Assembly: GCA_964535825.1 (NCBI GenBank)
Contig: CAZHUC010000011.1
Location: 1-37,830 of the forward strand
DNA: 37,830 nt
Source: CAZAQK01 sp964535825
Lineage (GTDB): Bacteria > Pseudomonadota > Alphaproteobacteria > Rickettsiales > SXRF01
Direction: 5' to 3'
Position 1 is the stretch's first letter; the number at the start of each line of letters is the position of its first letter. The position numbers were made by a program, and so were the translations under genes. Under the pieces are notes generated by a model. That model was given only the letters and a program-made list of their open reading frames with translations. It did not search any database and was not told the DNA's origin. Below are positions 8,274-17,372 of this stretch, one piece after another.

Positions 8274-8302
8274 TTGATTAACGTTGTGGTAACTATTATA
8301 AT
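8274..8302 (+). promoter_or_regulatory. Sigma-70-type promoter of the flagellin gene
   Basis: TTGATT (8274-8279) and a perfect TATAAT (8297-8302) are separated by exactly 17 bases. Transcription would start near 8309, giving a leader of about 67 bases before the flagellin ATG. No sigma-54 GG-N10-GC element is seen here, unlike for flgF and fliM. Confidence 0.75.
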
Positions 8303-8343
8303 ATACAATTAATGTGAAGTTATATTTGGGTATGTATGCCCAG

Positions 8344-8370
8344 CCGGTACTTTACCGGTATATCAGGAGG
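8344..8370 (+). promoter_or_regulatory. Leader hairpin just before the flagellin ribosome site
   Basis: CCGGTA (8344-8349), a 3-base loop and TACCGG (8353-8358) form a perfect 6-bp hairpin ending 6 bases before AGGAGG (8365-8370), which in turn is 5 bases before the ATG. In Caulobacter, flagellin translation is controlled through the leader by FlbT/FlaF, so this hairpin is a candidate for post-transcriptional control. The control role is inferred. Confidence 0.55.
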
Positions 8371-8375
8371 ATCAT

Positions 8376-9212
8376 ATGCCGATTAATCCGCTTCAAGGGT
8401 TTGGCTCAGTCACACAACAAAATGCCCAACGTATCAGCGACAGGCTTCAGCTTGCCGTTGCCAGTCTCGTTAGTGGCAAGCGCGTCAATCGCGCATCTGA
8501 TGATATTGCGGCGCTTTCTGTAGCGACACAGCTTCAGACCGAGCTTTCAAGCCTCAAGGAAATTTCAAACAATGCCGCGCAGGCGACCAGCCTGCTGCAA
8601 GTGGCAGATGGTGGCGCAGAGCAGATCAGTGGTCTGGTACAGGAATTGCGCGAGATCGCCATTCAGGCAAAATCATCAACACTCAGCCAGCAGAATCGAG
8701 ATGCATTGAATGCACAATTCCAGCAGATCGCTGCTGAGATCGACCGTATCGCCAGCAAAACGCAGTTCGGTGGTAAAGCGCTACTTGATGGTAGTGTTTC
8801 AGGAAACAATTCACTGTCGATCGGTGATGTGCTTTCTGGAGATAGCAGTGATGATGCGAATGCACTCAGCATCGATAGCTTAAAGACCGATTCATTATTT
8901 TCTGGCCAGTCACTCAATGTGCTGAGCGCAGACGGTGCGCAGCGTGCGCTTGAAGCACTTGAAGTAGCGCAAGGCAAGGTAACCAGCGCCCGCTCAGAGA
9001 TCAGTTCATTCCAGCAATCAGTAGGATTCCTGGCAGCGAGTATTGAAACAGCGATCGCCAATCAGGATGCCGCACGTTCTGTACTTGAAGATACAGATTT
9101 CGCAGAGGCTGGCACAATATATTCACTGCTGAACATACAGCGTGAAGCAGCACTAAGCCTTGCAGCTCAAGGTAACAGGCTGCCAGAAGGCTTACTCAAA
9201 TTGGTAGAGTAG
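8376..9212 (+). CDS. Flagellin
   Basis: This is a 278-residue filament subunit secreted by the flagellar export apparatus. The N-terminal D0/D1 domain (about 1-140) has SGKRVNRASDDIAALSVA and a long heptad region. The C-terminal D1/D0 domain (about 195-278) has SARSEISSFQQS, LEDTDFAEA and a leucine-rich end. Residues 140-195 are a short serine/aspartate-rich linker instead of D2/D3, so this is a minimal flagellin. The start is fixed by AGGAGG 5 bases upstream. It is a single-gene unit with its own promoter, hairpin leader and terminator, apart from the basal-body genes 18 kb away. No flaF or flbT gene is adjacent. Confidence 0.95.
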   Translation: MPINPLQGFGSVTQQNAQRISDRLQLAVASLVSGKRVNRASDDIAALSVATQLQTELSSLKEISNNAAQATSLLQVADGGAEQISGLVQELREIAIQAKSSTLSQQNRDALNAQFQQIAAEIDRIASKTQFGGKALLDGSVSGNNSLSIGDVLSGDSSDDANALSIDSLKTDSLFSGQSLNVLSADGAQRALEALEVAQGKVTSARSEISSFQQSVGFLAASIETAIANQDAARSVLEDTDFAEAGTIYSLLNIQREAALSLAAQGNRLPEGLLKLVE

Positions 9213-9231
9213 AGTAAGGAAGCGACCAATT

Positions 9232-9263
9232 AAAAACCCGCCATGTTGTGGCGGGTTTTTTTT
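9232..9263. terminator. Intrinsic terminator after flagellin
   Basis: AAACCCGCCA / TGGCGGGTTT forms a perfect stem around a 5-base loop, followed by eight T. The A-run on the left would also serve the convergent 80-residue gene ending at 9274. Confidence 0.92.
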
Positions 9264-9273
9264 ATGTCAGGCC

Positions 9274-9516
9274 TTAGGATTTTCCACCAAGGTCTATTTT
9301 ATTTTTCATGGAAGGGTGTTGCATCAGGCGCATGCCAAGGAATGTAGAAAGCCAGCACGCTACGATGAACACAAGTACCTGTGCCATTTCCTGATCTGAA
9401 GGAATAATGCTTGCAACAACCAGACCGATCGATGGAACAGCAAGCACAGCTGCAAGCAGTGTCATCCACCAGAATATGCCGCTACAACCAGAACCACACA
9501 TTTTAGAATCACCCAT
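9274..9516 (-). CDS. Small two-helix membrane protein, hypothetical
   Basis: This is an 80-residue protein with two clear transmembrane segments (about residues 13-36 and 46-64) and a basic C-terminal tail. A cysteine pair near the N-terminus (C7, C11 in KMCGSGC) could bind metal or form a disulfide, but no known family is evident. A GGGG ribosome site (AGGGGAG) lies 6-7 bases before the ATG. It ends just before the shared bidirectional terminator after flagellin and stands alone between flagellin and citrate synthase. Function unknown. Confidence 0.7.
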   Translation of the reverse strand: MGDSKMCGSGCSGIFWWMTLLAAVLAVPSIGLVVASIIPSDQEMAQVLVFIVACWLSTFLGMRLMQHPSMKNKIDLGGKS

Positions 9517-9611
9517 AAAATACTCCCCTGATAGTTGTTATGAAGCAAAGTGTATTATACATTATTTACAGATACTTGACAAGAAGATGCCATAAAATGA
9601 CCCATTATCAC

Positions 9612-10931
9612 CTATCTTTTATCAACCGGAACAAATGGCCGGCAGCCAGAACCAGTGAATAGCTGGCGTGGACGGCCTATTTTCTGTTTCGGGTCTTCCA
9701 TCATTTCTTTCCACTGGGCTACCCAACCTACGGTACGAGCGACAGCGAACAGCACCGTAAACATCTTGGAAGGAATGCCCATCGCGCGGTAAATGATGCC
9801 TGAATAGAAATCCACATTCGGATACAGCTTGCGTTCCACGAAATACTCGTCGGAGAGTGCAATACGTTCCAGCTCAACTGCGATCTTGAGAAGAGGTTCA
9901 TTGATCTGGCCAAGTTCAGCAAGTACTTCCGAGCAGGTTTTATGCAGCACTTTTGCACGCGGATCGTAGTTCTTGTATACGCGGTGACCAAAGCCCATAA
10001 GGCGTACACCGGAATTCTTATCTTTCACCTTCTTGATGAATTCTGGAATGTTCTTCACATCGCCGATCTCTTCCAGCATGTTGATCACGGCTTCATTCGC
10101 GCCGCCATGTGCCGGACCCCAGAGTGAGGCGATACCCGAACCGATACACGCAAATGGATTCGCACCCGATGATGCTGCCATGCGCACGGTTGAGGTTGAG
10201 GCGTTCTGCTCGTGGTCGGCATGCAGGATAAGGATCTTATCCATCGCTTTTGCAAGGATAGGGTTTACGTTATATTTCTCGCATGGTGTTGAGAACATCA
10301 TGTGCAGGAAATTCTCCGTAAATCCCAGATCATTCTGCGGATAGTTGAACGGATGGCCGATCGAATATTTATATGCCATCGCCGCAAGCGTAGGCATTTT
10401 GGCAATCATACGATACATGGCGAGCTCGCGCTCTGAATCATCGCCCGTTTCAAGTGAGTCATGATAAAATGCCGACATAGAGGCCGATGCGCCAACCATG
10501 ATCGCCATTGGATGCGAAGCACGCGGGAATCCGCGGAACAGGAAATGCAACTGCTCATGCACCATGGTATGGCGTGTGATCCGCCCTACAAAATTCTCTT
10601 TTTCTTTTGCATCCGGCAGTTCACCGAAAAGCAGGAGATAGGCTACTTCCAGAAAATCACTTTTTTCGGCGAGCGCATCAATATCGTAGCCACGATAACG
10701 TAAGATGCCCTTGTCGCCATCAATGAATGTAATCTTGGATTCGCATGATGCGGTGGACATGAAGCCGGGGTCATAGGTGAAATAGCCGGTCTCGGTGTAG
10801 AGTTTGCTAATATCGATAACGCTTGGTCCTTCCACACCATCCAGTACAGGAAGGTTAATTTTTTTATCCCCAACGGTAAGTTCCGCATTATTTTTTGAAT
10901 GTGATGAAGGCATTTTCTCTACAACAGCCAT
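9612..10931 (-). CDS. gltA: Citrate synthase (type II)
   Basis: This 439-residue enzyme condenses acetyl-CoA with oxaloacetate, entering the TCA cycle. The three catalytic residues are in place: H275 in WGPAHGGANE, H316 in GFGHRVYKN and D374 in VDFYSG. Length and the N-terminal beta-rich region (about 20-85, with C63 in MSTASCES) fit the hexameric, NADH-sensitive type II form of Gram-negatives. A GGGAG ribosome site precedes the ATG. It is monocistronic and divergent from the small lipoprotein gene across an AT-rich gap of about 190 bases. Confidence 0.98.
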   Translation of the reverse strand: MAVVEKMPSSHSKNNAELTVGDKKINLPVLDGVEGPSVIDISKLYTETGYFTYDPGFMSTASCESKITFIDGDKGILRYRGYDIDALAEKSDFLEVAYLLLFGELPDAKEKENFVGRITRHTMVHEQLHFLFRGFPRASHPMAIMVGASASMSAFYHDSLETGDDSERELAMYRMIAKMPTLAAMAYKYSIGHPFNYPQNDLGFTENFLHMMFSTPCEKYNVNPILAKAMDKILILHADHEQNASTSTVRMAASSGANPFACIGSGIASLWGPAHGGANEAVINMLEEIGDVKNIPEFIKKVKDKNSGVRLMGFGHRVYKNYDPRAKVLHKTCSEVLAELGQINEPLLKIAVELERIALSDEYFVERKLYPNVDFYSGIIYRAMGIPSKMFTVLFAVARTVGWVAQWKEMMEDPKQKIGRPRQLFTGSGCRPFVPVDKR

Positions 10932-11117
10932 AACTGCTCCCTGTTAACCCAATTAAAATTTAACGATAAGATTGCAGATATTAGTAAACAAAAGGTTGAT
11001 GATAAATAATTATATTAAAATAAGAAATTGATGGTCGCCTTTTGATGAAGTTTGTGATTATATGCCTCAGGTAAATAATCCAGCTCAGCGTTAAAAATAT
11101 CTATGTATCAGAGTGTT

Positions 11118-11318
11118 ATGAATAGACAATTTTTAGCAATGATGCCAGTGGTATGTGTATTATCGCTGACACTCAGTTCCTGTGCGACCAAAAGCAGGAA
11201 TGAGTGGGACAATATTGACTATTCGAGCGTTTATCGCAAAGCCAACCAGCGTGATAACGACAACTTATACACCCCGAGCACGGGCTGTTCGCTGGATGAT
11301 GACTTTGCCTGTGACTAA
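11118..11318 (+). CDS. Small lipoprotein, hypothetical
   Basis: This is a 66-residue protein with a lipoprotein signal (about 20 residues) ending in the lipobox LSSC; the mature part is about 46 residues, polar and acidic, with a second cysteine pair near the end (GCSLDDDFACD). The start at 11118 gives a normal signal peptide. An in-frame ATG at 11103 would add five residues. Neither start has a strong ribosome site. The mature region has no recognised fold. It ends 3 bases before the convergent lytic transglycosylase gene. Envelope location is inferred from the lipobox. Confidence 0.65.
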   Translation: MNRQFLAMMPVVCVLSLTLSSCATKSRNEWDNIDYSSVYRKANQRDNDNLYTPSTGCSLDDDFACD

Positions 11319-11321
11319 GGC

Positions 11322-13253
11322 TTAGCGGATAAGGTCGTCAGCAATACCGAGCGGTTGCGAACCCTCATTCTCAAGATGTCTGTAAACCTGCACATTCTCC
11401 AGCACTCTCTGCACATAGTTGCGTGTTTCAGAGAAGGGGATCTTTTCTATCCAGTTCACTGCGCTTTCCAGTGTATTACCCGGCGTACCGAACTGCCTGC
11501 TCCATTTGCTCACATTACCCGGGCCGGCATTATATGCGGCAATAGCCATGACATATGAGCCGCTATAGGCCGAAATAAGGCGTGAAAGATAATGGCTGCC
11601 GATCGTAAAGTTATATTCCGGTGAGAGCAACATAGCGCGGCTGTAACGCACACCTATCTTGCGTGCTGTCTCTTTAGCTGTTGCCGGTAAGACCTGCATT
11701 AACCCCAGTGCGTTGGCCGGGCTTTTTGCCTTGGGGTCGTATTCACTTTCCTGCCGTGCGATAGCCAGTGTAAGCGCACGCTCTATAGGAATGTCGTGTG
11801 GTGTTTGGGGTCTGGGGTAGCCAACCTTGAGCATAACGATATTGCGTTGAAGTGCCTTCTTTGCACCGCGCACGCCAAGGAACGGTACGTTCAGGCGGTG
11901 GCCAAGTGCTGCCACAGCGATAGCTTCAGAATCAGACGAGGTGTTCTCGATAAGTGAAGATATGAGCCGGCTTGCCATATTATAGTCGCCATATTCAATG
12001 CAAAGCGCGATGGCCTGTTGCAAGGATGAACCGCTGCCGCCACCTGAATGCGATACATCCGATGGCAATCTCAGTGGAGCATTCCGGTTCAGGTGAAATG
12101 CGGCAAGTTGTCCATAGAAGGTCGTGGGGTAGGCGGCGGCCTTGGAATGCCAGTCATCAACCTGCCCTCGGTCGCCGCGCGCTGCTGCGGCACGCGCAGC
12201 CCAATATGCGGCACGGGCGCGACTCACCGGATATTTCACTGTGTCATACATTTTTGCGAAGATACCCAGAGCCTTTTTTGATTCCTTCAGGAATTCAAGA
12301 TGTATCCAGCCATCCAGCCACAGGCCATTCGCCATGTCTGTACCATCAAGAATCTCATAGCCCCTGATAAGCTTTGCTGCCGTCTTGTATTCATCCCTAT
12401 CGATCGCGGCGCGCGCTTGCAACTCGCGGTAACGCCACCACTTTTCTGGATATGGTACATCATCGGGTAAGGACAGCAGAATCTGTCGTACACCGTGGTC
12501 GTCGTTCCTGCGCGCCCTATACCGCATGCGATCATACAGAAGGCCGGGATCATCCTTAAATTTGGAACTTACTTTATCAACCAGTTTTGCGGCTGATCTC
12601 TCTTTTTGTATCAGGGCTATGCGGGCGGAGAAGAGAGATTGGTATTCTTGCGGCAGCATACCCATCATACGCTTGGCAGGTGCTGTTTTTTCATCCCAGA
12701 GCAGGCGGTCGGTGCGTGCAATATCATCATCTCTTGTTAGGATGCCACCAAATTTTTTAAGTAGGCGCTGTTCTTCTGCGTTATCAAAATCGCCGTTGAT
12801 CCAGCCTTCCTTGACCAGTGTCTTGACCCGGCTGCTTGCATTATCGCCAGACTGCATGAGTGCTTGCGCCAGTCGCATTTTACCTATCCCTGTAAGGGGG
12901 TTTTCGGTACTAAAAATGCTCAGCAACTCAGAATCATCAACAGGATTATCAGCGAGCGACAATTCGGCGCGCACTTGCAGCCGTTTGCTATCGGGCCAAT
13001 CAGGATTTCTGGCAATAAACGCCATGATCTCGCTGAAGCCAGCGCCTGAATCACTGTCCATCATGTATTGCCATTTCACGAGTGTCATCAATGCATCATC
13101 GCCTGACAGTCTGGCGTGATGCAGTGCTACGCCCCAGTTGCGATCAGATGCCGCCTTGACCGCATGCGCTGCATTATTGGCATGCGACGGCGCGGGCGCT
13201 ATCGCAAGGATCACAAGTAGAAACAAAAGTATATAGGCAGTGCGTAAAATCAC
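11322..13253 (-). CDS. Soluble lytic murein transglycosylase (Slt family)
   Basis: This 643-residue periplasmic enzyme cleaves peptidoglycan glycan strands with formation of 1,6-anhydro ends. A signal peptide (residues 1-25, ending SHA) is followed by an alpha-helical superhelix (about 30-480) as in Slt70, then the goose-type lysozyme-like catalytic domain. There the catalytic Glu is E502 in ARQESEYD, followed by NALGLMQVLP and, later, AYNAGPGN. Length equals that of E. coli Slt (about 645). It is monocistronic, and a methyltransferase starts divergently 63 bases away. Confidence 0.95.
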   Translation of the reverse strand: MILRTAYILLFLLVILAIAPAPSHANNAAHAVKAASDRNWGVALHHARLSGDDALMTLVKWQYMMDSDSGAGFSEIMAFIARNPDWPDSKRLQVRAELSLADNPVDDSELLSIFSTENPLTGIGKMRLAQALMQSGDNASSRVKTLVKEGWINGDFDNAEEQRLLKKFGGILTRDDDIARTDRLLWDEKTAPAKRMMGMLPQEYQSLFSARIALIQKERSAAKLVDKVSSKFKDDPGLLYDRMRYRARRNDDHGVRQILLSLPDDVPYPEKWWRYRELQARAAIDRDEYKTAAKLIRGYEILDGTDMANGLWLDGWIHLEFLKESKKALGIFAKMYDTVKYPVSRARAAYWAARAAAARGDRGQVDDWHSKAAAYPTTFYGQLAAFHLNRNAPLRLPSDVSHSGGGSGSSLQQAIALCIEYGDYNMASRLISSLIENTSSDSEAIAVAALGHRLNVPFLGVRGAKKALQRNIVMLKVGYPRPQTPHDIPIERALTLAIARQESEYDPKAKSPANALGLMQVLPATAKETARKIGVRYSRAMLLSPEYNFTIGSHYLSRLISAYSGSYVMAIAAYNAGPGNVSKWSRQFGTPGNTLESAVNWIEKIPFSETRNYVQRVLENVQVYRHLENEGSQPLGIADDLIR

Positions 13254-13316
13254 GGTTATATTACCTGAATGAGTAACTAGTTTTGTGTCACAAACAAAGT
13301 CTATGTCAATAGTCGT

Positions 13317-14048
13317 ATGTTAGCACCTGATATTGTAAGCCTCAGGGAATTTTATGCTTCCGATCTGGGCGCGCGTGCACGAAGTTTTATAAATGCAGGC
13401 ATAAAACTTTTCTGGCCGGAAGCAAAGGAAGAGGTGATCCTTGGCATCGGTTATACCACGCCATTTCTTGCCGCATATCTTGACGAGCAGACATCGGTAG
13501 TCGCTTGTATGCCCGCGAATCAGGGAGCAGCATACTGGCCAGCTAACCGTGCCAACCTCACATTTCTTTCACACGAATCCGAGCTTCCCCTGAGGGAGAA
13601 TACCGTGAATCGTGTCTTGCTGGTGCATAGTGTAGAAACCAGCGAGCAGCTTTCGTGGATGTTGCGTGAAGTATGGCGTGTGCTTACGCCCGGAGGCCGT
13701 GTGCTTGCGGTCGTACCGAACCGTATGGGCTGGTGGTCGCGTTCATCCGGCAGCCCGTTCGGTCATGGGTTGCCGTTCAGTATGGCGCAATTGAAAGGAT
13801 TATTTAGCGAGCATGATTTTACGTTGACGCGTTCACGCTCGGTGCTTTTTATGCCTCCAGTAAAAAGTGCATTGCTCTGGCGCATGGCAGAAAAAGTTGA
13901 AAAATTATTGGGCCTCATCTGCCCTTTCTTTGGCGGTGTGCTGCTGGTTGAAGCAGAGAAGCAGGTATATGCCGCCATCCGCCAGCCAGTGGCCGCAAGA
14001 AAGTATAATACTGTTCCTGCGACCACTCCTGCGATGTCTCGCAATTAA
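13317..14048 (+). CDS. Class I SAM-dependent methyltransferase, substrate unknown
   Basis: This 243-residue protein has a methyltransferase type 11-like layout. Motif I is the slightly atypical VILGIGYTTPFL (about residues 40-51), the acidic motif II is not obvious, RVLLVHSVETS occupies the motif IV position, and WRVLTPGGRVLAVVPNR is the post-motif element. A long hydrophobic/aromatic insert follows (NRMGWWSRSSGSPFGHGLPF). The same arrangement is common in uncharacterised alphaproteobacterial methyltransferases. Substrate unknown. It is convergent with the redoxin gene, and the two stop codons overlap in a shared TTAA at 14045-14048. No ribosome site is strong before the ATG. Confidence 0.8.
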   Translation: MLAPDIVSLREFYASDLGARARSFINAGIKLFWPEAKEEVILGIGYTTPFLAAYLDEQTSVVACMPANQGAAYWPANRANLTFLSHESELPLRENTVNRVLLVHSVETSEQLSWMLREVWRVLTPGGRVLAVVPNRMGWWSRSSGSPFGHGLPFSMAQLKGLFSEHDFTLTRSRSVLFMPPVKSALLWRMAEKVEKLLGLICPFFGGVLLVEAEKQVYAAIRQPVAARKYNTVPATTPAMSRN

Positions 14049-14656
14049 TCAGCGTATTTTACGTTGCAACCGTATGGCTGTGAGGAGCTTACTTCCACCG
14101 GCTTCTTGGCCACAATGTTGGCGATGGCGTTGTGCACATAGTTCTTGGCAAAGGCGAGGTCTGCTTTATCAGCGCTTGGCTTGTCATCGATCGCGCCCAT
14201 GTAAACAATATTACCTTCCGCATTGATCACGAACATGTGCGGAGTGGTCTTTGCTTCATAGAGCTTGCCCACTTTGCCATCGGCATCCAGCAGGTAATGG
14301 GTAGCATAGGTCTTGTATGTCTTCAGGAATTCCTCTGCCTTGGCAGGGTCAATATAGCCTTGCTTGCCAGCAGCCGAGGAATTGATGGAAAGCCATGTTA
14401 CCTGTACTTCTGCTGTCGATGACTGAAGTAACGGCATGTTACCGGATTCATAGTGCTTCTTCACGAAAGGGCATTCAGGATTGTGCCATTCCAGCACCAC
14501 GGTCTTTCCTTTGAGATCGGAAAGTTTTACCTGTTTGCCATACGCATCATTGAGTGTGAAATCAGGTGCTGGCTTACCCACTTCAGGTGCAGCTGCAGCG
14601 GGCGAGGCAACAAGCAATAAAGCGGCAATGCCGGAAAGAACAGAGCGTATCATCAT
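14045..14656 (-). CDS. Periplasmic redoxin (thioredoxin-fold, CPF type)
   Basis: This is a 203-residue exported AhpC/TSA-Redoxin family protein. A signal peptide (about 1-22, ending AAA) is followed by the redoxin fold starting GKPAPDFTLNDAYGK. The active site is NPECPFVKKHY with a single catalytic Cys C62. A second conserved cysteine, C197, in YGCNVKY near the C-terminus is the probable resolving partner, a known pattern of this subfamily. It overlaps the DsbD/ScsB-like gene by 4 bases, so the membrane reductase next door is the likely electron donor. It may reduce periplasmic thiols or peroxides; the exact target is unknown. It is the last gene of the ten-gene minus-strand run. Confidence 0.88.
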   Translation of the reverse strand: MMIRSVLSGIAALLLVASPAAAAPEVGKPAPDFTLNDAYGKQVKLSDLKGKTVVLEWHNPECPFVKKHYESGNMPLLQSSTAEVQVTWLSINSSAAGKQGYIDPAKAEEFLKTYKTYATHYLLDADGKVGKLYEAKTTPHMFVINAEGNIVYMGAIDDKPSADKADLAFAKNYVHNAIANIVAKKPVEVSSSQPYGCNVKYAD

Positions 14657-16746
14657 AGATCTCCTGTAGGTTTGATGGTTTCAAGAATGATAGAAGGTGT
14701 CAGTAGTTGTGGCAGCACCACAGGTGCGCCGTTATTTGCAGGGTAGAATACATAAAGAGGTACACCCTGATAACCAAAACTTTTAAGGAAATTGCTGATA
14801 TCATCATTCTGGCGCGTCCAGTCAGCCACCATATAGGTGATGTCCTGTTCTTTAAATGCATCCATGACCGTTTGTGTATGTATGGCTGTCTTTGCGTTGA
14901 CCTGACAGGTGATGCACCAGGCGGCGGTAGCATTGATGAACACAGACCTGCCTTGTGCTCTTAGTTCAGTAAGTTTATCTGCCGAGTAAGGCACACTGGA
15001 CATGTCTCCATGCTCATACTGCGATGGCGTATATTCTGTATTGTTTATTTGATACAGGGTGAACACTATCGTACCAAGTATGGCAATGGCTGCGAACCAA
15101 TCATGCGCGCTGTGATTCATGAACATGCGCTTCATCCAGAAGATGAGAAAAATAGCAAGCAGTCCGCACAGTATGATGACCATACCTGAGATGCTGGTCT
15201 GTAGCATCAGCACCCATAACAGCCAGATCACCGAGGCATACATCGGGAAAGCCAGTATGTGTTTGAATGTCTCCATCCATGCGCCGGGTCTTGGCAGGAA
15301 GCGCAGCAATGCAGGTGCAAAACTGATGAGAAGGAAAGGTAGTGCAAGGCCAAAGCCAAGTGCTTCAAAGATCAGGAATGCCTGCCATGAGGGCAGGGTA
15401 AGCGCAACACCCACAGCCGATGCCATGAACGGCGCAGTGCAGGGTGTGGCCACGGCTGTGGCAAGCACGCCGGTGAAGAAACTGCCGCGCGCAGAAGACT
15501 CATTGGCCAGCGCACTGCCAGTATTTCCAAGAAGTACCGGAAGGTTAAACAGGCCCGACAGGTTCAGTCCCACCAGGAACATCAGATAGACAAGGAAACC
15601 TACAAAAATAGGCGACTGCATCTGGTATCCCCAGCCTACATGTTCCCCCGCCTGTTGCAGCGAGATAAGAAAGCCCGCAAGCACTGCGAATGAAACAAGG
15701 ATACCAAATGTGTATGCGATTCCATGCTTGCGCACTTCAGCCTTGTGTTTGTCTGCCTTTTTGAGAATGGCGAGAGCTTTCAGGGATAGCACCGGAAGTA
15801 CGCATGGCATAAGATTCAGGATGATCCCGCCGAGTATGGCAAATGCCAGCACCAAGGGGAAAAAAACATCCTGAGGTGCGGCTTCTGTATGACTAGACAT
15901 TGGCGTAGGTGCGCTGCCAGAGCCGGCTTTCAGCTGAATATCAAAATATTTTGCATCGCCCGAGTTGTTCTTCACGGAAAGAATACCTGAAAGTGCGGCA
16001 GGTACATCTGCATTAGATTTTATTAGTGATACGTTGAGCGTATGGGCATCTGCCTTGAAAGCTTGCTTTTCATTGTAGCGCATCGCATTCTGCTGGCGCA
16101 TGAAGAACTGCACTTCCGATATGTTGTTCACATTCAGTGCTTCACGCGGAATAGAAAGGTCAAGGTTGGTTTCGTTTTGGGTGAATGAGAAAGTTTCATC
16201 CAGTACCTTTGGGAATATTTTATCGTGTGCAGCAAAAAGTGCTGATTGTGCCGATGTGGTAGGCGTGCCAACTGGCATAGCCATATCAAGTGTTGCAGAT
16301 TCAGGGATGCAAATATCTTTGCACACGAGCCAATCCACTTTTACAGAAACCTTATATATCTCGGAATCATTCAGCGTTGCCGGTGGTGTGATGGTAGCAG
16401 GCAGGAATACGGTATCATGGTAACCATAGATGGTTAGCGGGCCTTCATTGATACGCTCTGGCGCTGGCCATAATATACCAGAGGCATTGAAATCCTGCGG
16501 TAATGCCCATGCAAGTGCGGTGGGCAGGCCGGCATCGCCCGGATTTTCCCAATAAGTATGCCAGCCTTGTTTTGGCTCAAGCAACACACCTGCTTTGAAT
16601 GGGATGCCAGCTTTTATGGCATCCGTATCGGCGACGAGTGTGGCACGCGTTATTTCATTCTGCACAGATGAAGCCGCTTCAGCTTGAGCAAGACCTGCAA
16701 GCTGAAGGGCTGCTATCAATACATATGTTATAGCGCGTGCCAGCAT
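14653..16746 (-). CDS. DsbD/ScsB-like membrane thiol-disulfide reductase
   Basis: This 697-residue protein carries electrons from cytoplasmic thioredoxin to the periplasm. Signal peptide 1-24. The N-terminal periplasmic immunoglobulin-like region (about 25-280) has a cysteine pair C142/C146 in VCKDICIP, as in ScsB-type proteins. The central DsbD membrane domain (about 295-570, eight helices) has the conserved LMPCVLP and ATPCTAP cysteines. The C-terminal thioredoxin domain has AAWCITCQ, C611/C614. The N-terminal domain is longer than in E. coli DsbD, so ScsB is the closer match. It is coupled by a 4-base overlap to the redoxin gene and lies 3 bases after yceI. Its substrate is probably the redoxin. 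Confidence 0.92.
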   Translation of the reverse strand: MLARAITYVLIAALQLAGLAQAEAASSVQNEITRATLVADTDAIKAGIPFKAGVLLEPKQGWHTYWENPGDAGLPTALAWALPQDFNASGILWPAPERINEGPLTIYGYHDTVFLPATITPPATLNDSEIYKVSVKVDWLVCKDICIPESATLDMAMPVGTPTTSAQSALFAAHDKIFPKVLDETFSFTQNETNLDLSIPREALNVNNISEVQFFMRQQNAMRYNEKQAFKADAHTLNVSLIKSNADVPAALSGILSVKNNSGDAKYFDIQLKAGSGSAPTPMSSHTEAAPQDVFFPLVLAFAILGGIILNLMPCVLPVLSLKALAILKKADKHKAEVRKHGIAYTFGILVSFAVLAGFLISLQQAGEHVGWGYQMQSPIFVGFLVYLMFLVGLNLSGLFNLPVLLGNTGSALANESSARGSFFTGVLATAVATPCTAPFMASAVGVALTLPSWQAFLIFEALGFGLALPFLLISFAPALLRFLPRPGAWMETFKHILAFPMYASVIWLLWVLMLQTSISGMVIILCGLLAIFLIFWMKRMFMNHSAHDWFAAIAILGTIVFTLYQINNTEYTPSQYEHGDMSSVPYSADKLTELRAQGRSVFINATAAWCITCQVNAKTAIHTQTVMDAFKEQDITYMVADWTRQNDDISNFLKSFGYQGVPLYVFYPANNGAPVVLPQLLTPSIILETIKPTGDL

Positions 16747-16749
16747 CCG

Positions 16750-17358
16750 TTATTGCTTTTTCTGTTCTTCAGGGTTTACAGGGCGTTTCCTGCTGTCATT
16801 CACACCTTCGGTGTGCACCAGCAGTTTCACTTCATCACCAACCATGGGGATACCATAATTCATACCGAACTCCGAACGCTTAACGGTTGCTTCAGCAGAA
16901 AATCCGGCGACATACGAACCGGTCATCATATGATAATCTGCCTTATTTAATGTAATTCGTAAAATTACGGGTTTGGTTACACCCAGCATGGTCAGATCAC
17001 CATGTGCTTCACCCGTATTCTTTCCGGTGACCTTAATTTCTTTGCTTTTGAAGGTAATATTAGGGAATTTGGCGGTATTGAAGAAATCCTGGTTCTGCAA
17101 ATGTTTGTCAAGTTCAGGGCTTGGGGTGCGGATGCCTTCTGGCTTAAGCGTTACCTCAACAGAGCTTTTTGTTGGCTCTTTTTCATCGAATACAAAATTT
17201 CCATCATACATGGTGAATTCGCCCACGGTTTCAGAGAAGCCCATGTGATTGATGAAGAAGAGAATGCGTGTGTGGGATTTATCAAAAGCGAACTTATCAT
17301 CAGCAAAGGCTGGTGAGGCGAACATGAATATTGATAATAATAAAGTCAGTAAACGCAT
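16750..17358 (-). CDS. yceI: YceI family periplasmic lipocalin-like protein
   Basis: This is a 202-residue exported protein. A clear signal peptide (1-19, ending AFA) is followed by the YceI beta-barrel, which begins with FDKSHTRILFFINHMGFSE and has the DL.MLGVTKPV strand and the FGMNYG.P.VGDEVKL end. YceI proteins bind polyisoprenoids or amphiphiles in a lipocalin-like pocket; the physiological role is still unclear. The last about 20 residues are a charged tail. It lies 14 bases after the FMN reductase gene and 3 bases before the DsbD/ScsB-like gene, a redox/envelope context. Confidence 0.93.
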   Translation of the reverse strand: MRLLTLLLSIFMFASPAFADDKFAFDKSHTRILFFINHMGFSETVGEFTMYDGNFVFDEKEPTKSSVEVTLKPEGIRTPSPELDKHLQNQDFFNTAKFPNITFKSKEIKVTGKNTGEAHGDLTMLGVTKPVILRITLNKADYHMMTGSYVAGFSAEATVKRSEFGMNYGIPMVGDEVKLLVHTEGVNDSRKRPVNPEEQKKQ

Positions 17359-17372
17359 GATCTTCTCCTTGG

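Noticed and set aside
9612..14048. Insertion sequence, prophage or attachment-site signatures
   Set aside because: No transposase, integrase, target-site duplication or long terminal repeats were seen here or elsewhere in the window.
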